Assembly (NCBI RefSeq): GCF_900128945.1
Contig: NZ_FQUD01000003.1
Location: 186,001-250,000, forward strand
Direction: 5' to 3'
DNA from: Chryseobacterium sp. OV279
GTDB taxonomy: Bacteria > Bacteroidota > Bacteroidia > Flavobacteriales > Weeksellaceae
DNA length: 64,000 nucleotides
Shown: in pieces, positions 7,988-16,042 of the stretch
How the letters are laid out: every line of letters begins with the position of its first letter
Numbering within the stretch: the first letter of the stretch is position 1
Position numbers and translations under genes: made by a program
The notes under the pieces: model-generated
What the model saw: the letters and a program-made list of their open reading frames with translations, nothing else
Told to the model about the DNA's origin: nothing
The model's database searches: none

Positions 7988-9277
7988 TTATTGTTTAGTT
8001 TCATTTTGTACAACTTCAATATTTTCTTCATGTAGTCTTTGCCTTAACCAGCTTTTGAGTTGTGGCTCATTTATATTTTCGCCTGAATAAATGATTGCAA
8101 ATTGCAGCTTCATACTGTCTGTATGAGGATACTGTTCAATCTTCCCGTAAGAAATTCTTTTCATATCAGGATATAAAATCTGTAATTCCTTCATGAGCGT
8201 GGAGTCAGAGATTTTATACATGTCGAGCTGCTGCCTTAGTTGTGAAATGGCAATGTCTTTTTCAGAGATGTGACGGTCAGCTTTGTTGATTTCACTTAAA
8301 ATCTCTGATTTAAGATCTGATGTGTTCTGTCTTATATTCAATTTTGTATTGGACAGACCGCTGCTGATAAGCATTTTATTATAAGCTTCAACTTCAGCCG
8401 GGGTAAACTTTTTATTAATAAAAGCAACATCAATAGTCCTGGGATTTAAATGATAATTGATCTTTTTATAAATCACGGTATATCCATTGTTGTCAAATTC
8501 CTTCTGTATAAACTGTTCAGCGGTTTTGGTAAACTTTTTTTCATTATAAAGGTTATAAGCCAGGTAAAAGCTTGGTACAATCATGACGATCATTAAAAAT
8601 GAAATACTGTAGCGAATTCTTTTTTCATATTTATTACCGATAAGCGAAGATGGATACTTAAGATATTTTACAACCAGAAATGTAGCGATACAGATAAAAA
8701 AACAGTTAATGGTATAGAGATAGAATGCTCCAAAAAAATAAGAAAAATTAAATGTAGCCAATCCAAATCCTGCAGTGCACAGAGGTGGCATCAGTGCTGT
8801 AGCGATGGCAACTCCGGGAATGGGATTTCCTTTCTCTACCCGCGTAATGGCAATGACCCCAACCAGACCTCCAAAAAACGCAATCAATACATCATAAATA
8901 TTAGGAGATGTCCTTGCCAATAACTCAGACTGGACATCCTTAAAAGGACTTAAATAGAAATAAACTGCAGAAACAAGCAGACTCACCACAGTAGCTATAA
9001 GGAGATTTTTAATAGATTTTTTAAGTAAGGGGAAATCATCTGTTCCCAGTGCAAATCCCGCCCCAACAATGGGTCCCATTAAAGGGGAGATGAGCATGGC
9101 ACCGATAATTACTGCCGTTGAATTTACATTGAGTCCTACTGAAGCTATAATTATAGCACAGGCAAGAATCCAGAGATTTGATCCCCTGAAAGAAATGTTG
9201 GACGTAACGTTATCCAGTACTTTATCCTTTTTTTCTTCGCCATTATGGAGATTGATAAAATTTAAAAAAAAATTCAT
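7988..9277 (-). CDS. DUF389 family integral membrane protein
   Basis: 429 residues. Residues about 30-250 form six or more membrane helices with the signature NSTAVIIGAMLISPLMGPIVG and NPIPGVAIATALMPPLCTAGFG of the DUF389 family. After the last membrane segment, about residues 245-429 are soluble and helical. The family's function is unknown. It stands alone on the minus strand between rteC-linked genes and a region of decay. Family call is firm. Confidence 0.9.
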   Translation of the reverse strand: MNFFLNFINLHNGEEKKDKVLDNVTSNISFRGSNLWILACAIIIASVGLNVNSTAVIIGAMLISPLMGPIVGAGFALGTDDFPLLKKSIKNLLIATVVSLLVSAVYFYLSPFKDVQSELLARTSPNIYDVLIAFFGGLVGVIAITRVEKGNPIPGVAIATALMPPLCTAGFGLATFNFSYFFGAFYLYTINCFFICIATFLVVKYLKYPSSLIGNKYEKRIRYSISFLMIVMIVPSFYLAYNLYNEKKFTKTAEQFIQKEFDNNGYTVIYKKINYHLNPRTIDVAFINKKFTPAEVEAYNKMLISSGLSNTKLNIRQNTSDLKSEILSEINKADRHISEKDIAISQLRQQLDMYKISDSTLMKELQILYPDMKRISYGKIEQYPHTDSMKLQFAIIYSGENINEPQLKSWLRQRLHEENIEVVQNETKQ

Positions 9278-9899
9278 TATATGTTATTTTTCTGTTTGAT
9301 ATATAGATGCTAGTATTGATCTATGATTTGCACTCTACATGGAGCACATCAATGTTTTTCAGTGCCTTTATAATCAAAAATAAGGTTTTTCATTCTTTTT
9401 GACTGTAAAGAGATTCGCATTACTAGCTTATTTCCCTTTTTACCTCAGAAATAAATCACGTAAAAGAAAGAGTAGAGTAGCAGGTTTTAAAACAAGCAAT
9501 AATAATTGAACTCAAATAAATGAATGATATTTTTTATTAAGGTTGTGGATGTTACTGTATTAATTGTATGGCGAATAAATTTTAAGAATGTAAGTCTTTT
9601 TTTTAAATGTTTTGAGAAGCAATCTGACACGACCACAGATTCTGTTACAACTTACTATAATTTAGGTACTCTGGTTATTCCTTTTCTTCTGAAATTTGTC
9701 AGACTGAATATAGTATCAGCGCTTTTAACATCTATCTAGCTTCTTCGGTATTTATACCAGAAATTATACCAGTTTATAAGTATCAAATTGTTGAGAAAAT
9801 AATGTGAATTAAAAAGATTAAATAGTATGCAGACTATATTAAGATCCAATGGACTGATTGGCCAGGAGCTTGCCTGAGAAGTAAAACTAAATTTTACTT
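9278..9899. other. Intergenic DNA, no recognised gene
   Basis: About 620 bp between the DUF389 start and the NDH-2 remnant. A 71-codon plus-strand frame (9524-9739) has no recognisable pattern. The stretch may hold the unrecognisable end of the NDH-2 pseudogene. Confidence 0.4.
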
Positions 9900-10572
9900 C
9901 AGACATTTGTGTGATCAGCAGACATGCGAAAAAAATAAGCTATACAGATGTGAAATGTTCTCAGCAGATTATAGGATGTTTTTTGTGCCATTGTAGGGAG
10001 CGCATCAATCGACAGAGATTGGAGAGATTGAGTTTTATTTCAGGATATTCTTTTTACACAATATATTTTCCCATTTCTGCAAGCATGCCTAGTTCTACAC
10101 CTGTAGGATCACCACCGGCGATTGCTATATTCTAAAGTCTTTCTGCCATTTTTATATCTTTATTTCTTGCTGCTTGTTCGAGATTGAGCAGTATATGATT
10201 TCGTAAGTACAGAGCCTCCTGGATATTTTTCATAGGAAGAGCATATTTCTGTACATTCTCCATTGCAAAAAAGTAGATTCAGTTCCCAGGGCGAGCACTA
10301 AATAATCATATCGTAAGTTTCCTGTATCTATCTCTAATACATTGTTTTCAGGATCAACTCCAAGAAGGCTTTCCATGTGAAAATTTACATTTTATATCTA
10401 GAAAATAATCTACGGAAAGGATAACTGATATTAGATGCCTGAATAAAAGACGTACCAACTTGGTAAATAAGGGGGAGGAAAACATGGCAATTATTCTTAT
10501 CAGCCAGAGTGATAAGAAATCTTTTATCATTATTTAATGATTTTATAAGATTTCCTCTTGTGCAATTTTCAT
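9900..10572 (-). pseudogene. Decayed type II NADH dehydrogenase (NDH-2), minus strand
   Basis: Reading the minus strand from the ATG at 10572 and switching frames gives a chain of NDH-2 motifs in the right order: DKNNCHVFLPLIYQVGTS, ASNISYPFRRLFSRYK, YDYLVLALGTE, MENVQKYALPMKNIQEALYL, RNHILLNLEQAARNKD and IAIAGGDPTGVELGMLAEMG. The last is the NAD-binding GGGPTGVELAG motif with Gly changed to Asp. At least two single-base frameshifts (after SRYK and after LGTES) and several stops separate the pieces; the C-terminal third has faded beyond recognition. Intact NDH-2 is about 430 residues and feeds electrons from NADH to quinone. Confidence 0.85.
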
Positions 10573-10760
10573 TTTGTTTTTTTATTTGGAGCAGATAATA
10601 TTTGTTAAAGTTAGCAAACGCTATTCTCCTGTATTATTACTTCGATCATAATGAGATTGTTTTTTTTTAATAACAATAAATAAATATGGCTTGTTTTTTG
10701 ATATTGAAAAAAATAATTTTTACTAAGAGATTCATTACTTAACTTTAAAACTTTTAAGAT

Positions 10761-11357
10761 ATGATCATCCGTGAAGACCTTTTATTAGAGTATGGAGGCA
10801 AATACGAAACCTATTCTCCTAATGAAATAATTTTTACTGAAGGGAGCCTCCCAAAATTTTATTTTCAGATTGTTAATGGTGTTGTAGAACTTAACAACTA
10901 CCATCAGGATGGCAAAGAATTTACCCAGAATATTTTGTCTGATGGACAGAGCATTGGAGAGTCACTGCTCTTTAATGAAAAATCTTATCCTATGAATGCT
11001 ATTGCAAAAACAGAGTGTACCCTTTTAAAAGTACCTCGGGAGGATTTCTTTTCTCTTATTGGTCAAAACAGAAATGTTATGATGGATATGTTTAAATGTA
11101 TGGCCGACCGGCTCTATTACAAATATTTGATGCTTTTTAATATTTCATCTTCAGACCCTCAATTCAAAATCAAAACAATTATTGATTATTTAAAATCAAC
11201 CCAGTGCAGCGATAATAACCAAACTTTTCAAATACCCTATACCAGACAACAAATTGCCAATCTTACAGGGCTACGTGTAGAAACGGTAATAAGAACCGTA
11301 AAAAAAATGGAGAGCGAGAATATGGTGAAAATAGAAGGTAGAAAAATACTGTACTGA
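10761..11357 (+). CDS. Crp/Fnr family transcriptional regulator
   Basis: 198 residues: a cyclic-nucleotide-binding-like jelly roll (about 10-115, with FTEGSLPKFYFQIVNGVVELN and GQSIGESLLFNEKSYPMNAIA), a dimer helix, and a C-terminal winged HTH (about 155-198, TRQQIANLTGLRVETVIRTVKKM). No Fnr-type N-terminal Cys cluster is present, so oxygen sensing through Fe-S is not supported. The gene lies next to the NDH-2 remnant; it may once have controlled respiratory genes, but this is only a guess from position. Confidence 0.85.
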   Translation: MIIREDLLLEYGGKYETYSPNEIIFTEGSLPKFYFQIVNGVVELNNYHQDGKEFTQNILSDGQSIGESLLFNEKSYPMNAIAKTECTLLKVPREDFFSLIGQNRNVMMDMFKCMADRLYYKYLMLFNISSSDPQFKIKTIIDYLKSTQCSDNNQTFQIPYTRQQIANLTGLRVETVIRTVKKMESENMVKIEGRKILY

Positions 11358-11465
11358 CCTCAAAAAGCAATACCGATTTGGAACATTTATTTGTATTTAT
11401 CCACCATAATAATGTATAAATTGGCTAATCTTTGTTACGATTAACGTAATGATAGGAGAATATAC

Positions 11466-11657
11466 TTAATGTTTGATCTTCCATCTGTATATAGGTATAA
11501 GTTCTGCCGGATGATGAAGGAGTATGTGTATTTCAACATTACTCTCATTCTTGTAGCATCTGAAATTTTCCTGATAAACATCAAAAAATGACTTTATTGT
11601 GAGTACACAACAGAAGCTGAAATAAGCTACTATAATAAGAAATATATATATATTCAT
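11466..11657 (-). CDS. Small hypothetical membrane protein
   Basis: 63 residues starting MNIYIFLIIVAYFSFCCVL, a hydrophobic N-terminus that could be a signal or membrane anchor, followed by a polar, His-rich tail. No family is recognised and the surrounding DNA is poor in genes, so this may be chance. The rest of 11358-11942 holds only a hairpin at 11751-11778. Confidence 0.25.
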   Translation of the reverse strand: MNIYIFLIIVAYFSFCCVLTIKSFFDVYQENFRCYKNESNVEIHILLHHPAELIPIYRWKIKH

Positions 11658-11750
11658 ATTGTAGTGAATTGTCGTGAAGAATAAATAAGCATTAATATGA
11701 ACACGTTGTGTATTTTAAAAACTATATTAATAATCAGTAATAGTAAGCTC

Positions 11751-11778
11751 AAAAAGCATGAAGAAAATTCTCCATGCT
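11751..11778 (-). terminator. Hairpin terminator downstream of the metal-binding gene
   Basis: AGCATG and CATGCT, extended by AGAA/TTCT, form a hairpin (11755-11778) followed on the minus strand by a run of Ts. It is about 165 nt after the gene ending at 11943. Confidence 0.5.
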
Positions 11779-11942
11779 CCTTAAATAAAAAAGGTAAATG
11801 CAATGATTATAGGTATATTCGAAAACGGAATTGACCACCTCAAAATCAGGATTCAAATATTCTCTATATGGCTTAACGTATATTTTGAAATGTTTTTTTT
11901 TGCTAACTCCCGCTAACCATACTTTTTAATCAATCGCATTTA

Positions 11943-12797
11943 TTACTGGTGTCCTTGGTGCATTTCTTCTTTCTCTGTTTTTTTCCCCTCCGGGACATCA
12001 ACCGTGAAATCCGCGGTATGCACCTTTCCATCTATTTTAAACTGTACCCACATTCTGTAAGTACCAGAATTTTCAATGTACGTTTCTGAATAGATAGGAA
12101 AACGTTCATCTGACACAGGATGAATATGAAGGAATTCTTTATCCTTTTCACTGATCATGACGATATGAGCAGATGCTCCCAGATAAGGCTGCAGATTATT
12201 TTCCTGCAACTTCTCTCCACCTTTTTTAACGGATATTTCCAGAGATTGTGTTCTGCTAGTTTTGAAATCATTTCCATTTTCAAGTGTCACTATGTAACCA
12301 TCAACTTCTGAAACCCAAGGATGAGACACCTTCTGGTTACTTGCTCTATAATTGCCCTGCACGTCAATTTCCTGTCTGTTGACAACCTGCGGCGCGCCAC
12401 TTGGTTTAAAATCGGCAAATAAAAGGTACTTACCTCCATTAGGAAAGATCTCTGTGATCACATAGGTGCCATCTGCCTGTTCTTCAGGATGGATATGGCG
12501 GAACCAGGTTAGATCTTCACTGACTGCCATTAAATGTATTTTCATTTCGTGAGAAATCTCTAACGGTACATTCTGACCTTTTTCTTTGATGGCAAATGTC
12601 AATTGTGTTGGTATTCCTGCTTCCTTAGTTTTTGGGAAAGTGCTTAGCTGTACCTGATATTCATTTGAATTCTCCTGATCGGCAGCTTTCAGGTCCATTC
12701 CGCATTTTGGACATCGTTCTCCCTGTTGGCCTGTTACTTCAGGATGCATAGGGCAGGTATACACATTTTTATGATCTGTCTGATGGGCATTTTTCAT
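11943..12797 (-). CDS. Heavy-metal-binding domain (HMBD) protein
   Basis: 284 residues. Residues 13-37 carry the HMBD pattern YTCPMHPEV...GERCPKCGMDL (Cys15, Cys29, Cys32, His18) found at the N-termini of CusB-like proteins and copper ATPases. Two similar beta-sandwich-like halves follow (about 50-145 and 160-270), each with HxHP (RHIHPEE, LHIHPVSDE). The C-terminus is His-rich. No signal peptide is seen. It starts 37 nt after the HMA chaperone gene and is probably co-transcribed from the copper-type promoter at 13096-13160. Likely a copper or silver-binding protein. Confidence 0.75.
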   Translation of the reverse strand: MKNAHQTDHKNVYTCPMHPEVTGQQGERCPKCGMDLKAADQENSNEYQVQLSTFPKTKEAGIPTQLTFAIKEKGQNVPLEISHEMKIHLMAVSEDLTWFRHIHPEEQADGTYVITEIFPNGGKYLLFADFKPSGAPQVVNRQEIDVQGNYRASNQKVSHPWVSEVDGYIVTLENGNDFKTSRTQSLEISVKKGGEKLQENNLQPYLGASAHIVMISEKDKEFLHIHPVSDERFPIYSETYIENSGTYRMWVQFKIDGKVHTADFTVDVPEGKKTEKEEMHQGHQ

Positions 12798-12834
12798 ATG
12801 CTAATGGGGTTTTACTGATTAATGGATTCTCTTT

Positions 12835-13065
12835 TTAAGAATCGAGAGGCTCTATTTTAAAGCCTGCTTTTTGAACAGCTTCTATAACTTCCTGTTCGCC
12901 AATGCCTTCTGTGGATATGGTAAGTACTTTATCTTTATGATCGATATCTACTTCCCAATTGCAAACGCCTTCGGCATCATTTAGAAATGGAGTTACTTTT
13001 GTTAAGCAACCACCACAGTTGATATTAGTCTTGAACTGAAAATTTTGAGTGTTATTTTTTTCCAT
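12835..13065 (-). CDS. HMA-domain copper chaperone-like protein
   Basis: 76 residues, a single heavy-metal-associated domain with the ligand motif INCGGCLTKV (Cys17, Cys20). The usual ferredoxin-like fold ends with AGFKIEPLDS. CopZ and Atx1 proteins of this size shuttle Cu(I) to P-type ATPases. Upstream it has the same 22-bp element and -7 box spacing as the copper ATPase at 24170, which ties it to copper handling. First gene of a two-gene unit with the HMBD protein. Confidence 0.8.
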   Translation of the reverse strand: MEKNNTQNFQFKTNINCGGCLTKVTPFLNDAEGVCNWEVDIDHKDKVLTISTEGIGEQEVIEAVQKAGFKIEPLDS

Positions 13066-13095
13066 TGTTTTTAAATTTTAATTGTTTTAATGATA

Positions 13096-13160
13096 CAAAG
13101 GTGAGCAAAATAAGGGTGCTGCTTTTTGCGCTATTTTCGATTTGATTTGTAAGATTTACT
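13096..13160 (-). promoter_or_regulatory. Copper-type promoter with shared 22-bp element (copy 1)
   Basis: On the minus strand the 22-bp element (13160-13139, core GTAAATCTTACAAATC with dyad GTAA-N3-TTAC) is followed by 38 nt and then the -7-like box CACCTTTG (13103-13096). The same 22 bp occur at 24259-24238, again 38 nt before CTTTG. Neither copy has a TTTG -33 box at the usual place, as expected for activator-dependent promoters. Confidence 0.65.
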
Positions 13161-13165
13161 GATTT

Positions 13166-13202
13166 ACAAAAACCGGACTTCAAACACATATCTGAAGTCC
13201 GG
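13166..13202 (-). terminator. Terminator of the efflux operon
   Basis: CCGGACTTCA (13173-13182) pairs perfectly with TGAAGTCCGG (13193-13202); on the minus strand a T-run follows (13172-13168). It lies 11 nt after the MFS gene stop and insulates the operon from the chaperone promoter. Confidence 0.75.
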
Positions 13203-13212
13203 CCGTCATTAG

Positions 13213-14637
13213 TTACTTAAGGGATTTGATGGAAAAAGCAGCAATGATAACAGCAATTGCAGAGACAACAGCTGCTGATAAAAATGCAGTTTGAAACCCT
13301 TCGTTAAGGGCAGCAGTATCAGTAGCTCCAGCGATTTTAACAGCATTGGTTTTTGCCGCTGAAATAGCGACTACAATAGCCAGACCCAAAGCTGAACCCA
13401 CCTGATAACTAGTATTCACCAGCCCGGAAGCAAGTCCTGTTTCTCCAGGCTTGGCACCAGACATTGATGCAATAGTCCCCGGAATATAGGCTAATGACAT
13501 TCCTAAGGCACCCAGTAGAGAAGCTGGCAGTACATTAACCAGGAATGTTCCATCCGGAGGTATGATACTAAACAGGAGAAGGGAAGCTGTAAGGGCCATC
13601 AATCCAGCTATCAGATTGGTTTTAAAACCAAATTTAGCGACCAGTTTGCCTGTAACGCCTACCATCAGAAGCATGATCGCAATGGTCATGGGCAATAATG
13701 CCAATCCACTGTTGAAGGCTGAATAATGTAAGGTCTGCTGCAAGTAGAGATTCAGAAAGAACCATAAAGGGATCCACGCTGCCGCCAATAAAGCCATGAC
13801 CAGGTTACCCGGTGATAGATTGGGAACTTTGAATATACTAAGCGGTACCAAGGGTTCCTTTTTCTGCTTTTGGATCACCAGGAAGATGATCAATAACAGT
13901 ATGGAAAGGGCCAGCAGTCCAATAGTCTGCATAGATTTCCATCCTGCACCTTCAGCTGATACGATTGCATAAACGGCCAATATCAATGCTGCTGTTGCAA
14001 AAATGGCCCCTGTGATATCCACTTTTCCTTTTTGAGTACTTCCTTTAAACAGAAGATTTTTGCTAAAAAGCAACACTGCAATTCCGATAGGAATGTTAAT
14101 CAGGAATACCCAATGCCATGAAAGCCATTCGGTAATAGCTCCGCCAAGAAAAACTCCCGCAGAACCACCAGCTGCCGCAGACGCACCCCAAAAACCTAAT
14201 GCTTTATTGAGTTCTTTGGGGTCGGTAAATTTAGAGAGGACCAAAGTAAGCGCTGCCGGAGCGATCAGGGCAGAACCTAAGCCCTGCAAAGCCCTTCCCG
14301 TATTCAGTGCTGCTTCTGACCAGGCCACACCTGCCAAAAGAGAGGCACCGGAAAGGATACCAAAACCCCACATAAAAATCTTACGCGGACCAAACAAATC
14401 AGACAAACGGCCACCAAGCAGTAAAAAACCGCCGAACAGAATAACATAGGCATTAAAAATCCATTGCAAACCACTTTGAGAATAACCAAGGTCTGCTTTT
14501 ATGGCAGGCAGGGCCACCCCGATAATTGAGGTATCCATAATTACTATAAATTCTGCTGCGCACAGTAAAAAAAGGGCCGACCAGCGTTTGCTGTATGGGA
14601 CTGTATGGCCCATGGTCTGTGTTGTATCTGTTATCAT
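13213..14637 (-). CDS. MFS drug transporter, DHA2 (EmrB/QacA) type
   Basis: 474 residues with about 14 membrane helices. Motif A (GGRLSDLFGPRK, near 77-88), the early MDTSIIGVALPAI segment and the GLASGLVNTSYQVGSALG motif C-like region fit DHA2 proton-coupled drug exporters. It is the last gene of the minus-strand operon adaptor, RND pump, TolC, MFS; the gap to TolC is 25 bp. MFS exporters of this type can pump into the periplasm, where the RND/TolC system takes over. Substrates cannot be read from the sequence. Confidence 0.9.
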   Translation of the reverse strand: MITDTTQTMGHTVPYSKRWSALFLLCAAEFIVIMDTSIIGVALPAIKADLGYSQSGLQWIFNAYVILFGGFLLLGGRLSDLFGPRKIFMWGFGILSGASLLAGVAWSEAALNTGRALQGLGSALIAPAALTLVLSKFTDPKELNKALGFWGASAAAGGSAGVFLGGAITEWLSWHWVFLINIPIGIAVLLFSKNLLFKGSTQKGKVDITGAIFATAALILAVYAIVSAEGAGWKSMQTIGLLALSILLLIIFLVIQKQKKEPLVPLSIFKVPNLSPGNLVMALLAAAWIPLWFFLNLYLQQTLHYSAFNSGLALLPMTIAIMLLMVGVTGKLVAKFGFKTNLIAGLMALTASLLLFSIIPPDGTFLVNVLPASLLGALGMSLAYIPGTIASMSGAKPGETGLASGLVNTSYQVGSALGLAIVVAISAAKTNAVKIAGATDTAALNEGFQTAFLSAAVVSAIAVIIAAFSIKSLK

Positions 14638-14662
14638 TTTTTTTATTATTTATTAGGTTTAA

Positions 14663-16012
14663 TTATAAGCTCAGCAATCCAAGAGCATGTTGCAGCTGTA
14701 CGTGGAGAATCCGTAGATGATAGACAGCATTCAGGTAGTTGATCTGGGCCTGGGTCAGCGCCAGTTCGGCATCTGTAAGTTCAAGCCTTGAACCCAGGCT
14801 GTTCTGAAAACGGGATTCGACCATTTTATGATTTAACTCTGCAGATTTTATCGTTGTTTCATGGATGTCAAGCTGTGTAAGGGCCTCTTTCCATTTGCTG
14901 ATAATCGTGGCGAGTTCAGTTCTGACCTCATCTTTTAAATCATGGAGCCGTATATCTTCCTGCTGTGCTTTGATCTTTGCCTGACTGATCTGAGACTGTA
15001 CACGGTTGCCGTTAAAAATAGGGACACTCAGTTCTATGCCCACAAAAGAAGTTTTTGGCCATGCATATTGACTGAATTTAAAATCATCAGCCTGCAGCTG
15101 TACCTGATATTGACCTATAAGGGATATCTGTGGCAATAGTTTTGCCTGAGTAGCCTTTAATTTTTTTTCTGTGAGGTGTATCATCAGTTTTTGAATCGTG
15201 ATATCGTTCCTGTTTTTCTCAGCGATACCAAATGCTTCATCCACCTGTTGAAACTCACTTTGGCTTGTCTCTATACCAAGCTCAAGCGGATCGGTCAATT
15301 CAATTTCGACTGGTTCTTTCAATCCGATCAGTCTTTTGAGTTCAATACCGGATACATCGATGCTGTTTTTTAAATAGGATATAGAGGATCTAAGATTTTC
15401 CACCGCAATGAAGCTGCTCAAGGTATCTGATTTTAAACCTCTTCCCTGGGCCAGCAGAGAGCGGGAATCTTTTAGTGCCCTGATATTCCGTTCAAGGCTT
15501 TGCTCGAATGAACCAAGCTGGCGGTTCATCATCAGTATATCAAGATAGCCTGTAGAAATCTTAAGGGCCACACGGCTTTTCAGATCAGCTGTTTTTACAT
15601 TCTCGATCTTTTCATTAATCGCTGATACTTTCGTCAGCTGATGTTTGACCGGAGCATAAACAGGCTGATATAAGGATATAAATGTATTATAGGTGTTTTT
15701 TCCGCCAACAGCGACATCCTGAACCGGTTTGTCGGTACCTGCAAATGAACCCGGGAGAAAGATAACCTGTCTGTCAAAATACCGGGAATAGGCTGCATTG
15801 GCAGAAATGCTGGGCAGCAGGCTGCCCTTTGTTTCTCTGGTCATTTCTTTAGCATGGATCTCTTCCAAAACCTGTATCTGTATGGCTTTATTTCCCTGTT
15901 TTGCCATTTCCAGGGCATCGGTTAGAGTCAGTGCTCTTTTCTGTGCATACAATCCATTGACACTTTGGGTCAAAAGCACTGCTGTTGCTATATATAAAAT
16001 CTTTATTTTCAT
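14663..16012 (-). CDS. TolC family outer membrane efflux protein
   Basis: 449 residues with a signal peptide (MKIKILYIATAVLLTQSVNGLYAQ) and two repeats of long amphipathic helices, typical of TolC-like channels (RALTLTDALEMAKQGNKAIQ at the start; ELTDAELALTQAQINYLNAVY near the end). It forms the outer membrane exit duct of the RND pump encoded 30 bp upstream. Confidence 0.92.
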   Translation of the reverse strand: MKIKILYIATAVLLTQSVNGLYAQKRALTLTDALEMAKQGNKAIQIQVLEEIHAKEMTRETKGSLLPSISANAAYSRYFDRQVIFLPGSFAGTDKPVQDVAVGGKNTYNTFISLYQPVYAPVKHQLTKVSAINEKIENVKTADLKSRVALKISTGYLDILMMNRQLGSFEQSLERNIRALKDSRSLLAQGRGLKSDTLSSFIAVENLRSSISYLKNSIDVSGIELKRLIGLKEPVEIELTDPLELGIETSQSEFQQVDEAFGIAEKNRNDITIQKLMIHLTEKKLKATQAKLLPQISLIGQYQVQLQADDFKFSQYAWPKTSFVGIELSVPIFNGNRVQSQISQAKIKAQQEDIRLHDLKDEVRTELATIISKWKEALTQLDIHETTIKSAELNHKMVESRFQNSLGSRLELTDAELALTQAQINYLNAVYHLRILHVQLQHALGLLSL

Positions 16013-16042
16013 TTTATCTTCTTTGAATTTTACATCATTATT

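Noticed and set aside
9911-10135. 74-codon plus-strand frame
   Set aside because: Lies over the NDH-2 remnant, whose minus-strand motifs explain the sequence.
11819-11930. Possible end of an IS21-like element (phrase like GGTGGTCAATTCCG on the minus strand)
   Set aside because: Only a short vague likeness; no transposase remains and no paired end were seen.
14060-14449. 129-codon frame on the plus strand inside the MFS gene
   Set aside because: It is the opposite-strand shadow of a clear MFS transporter; its sequence has no domain.
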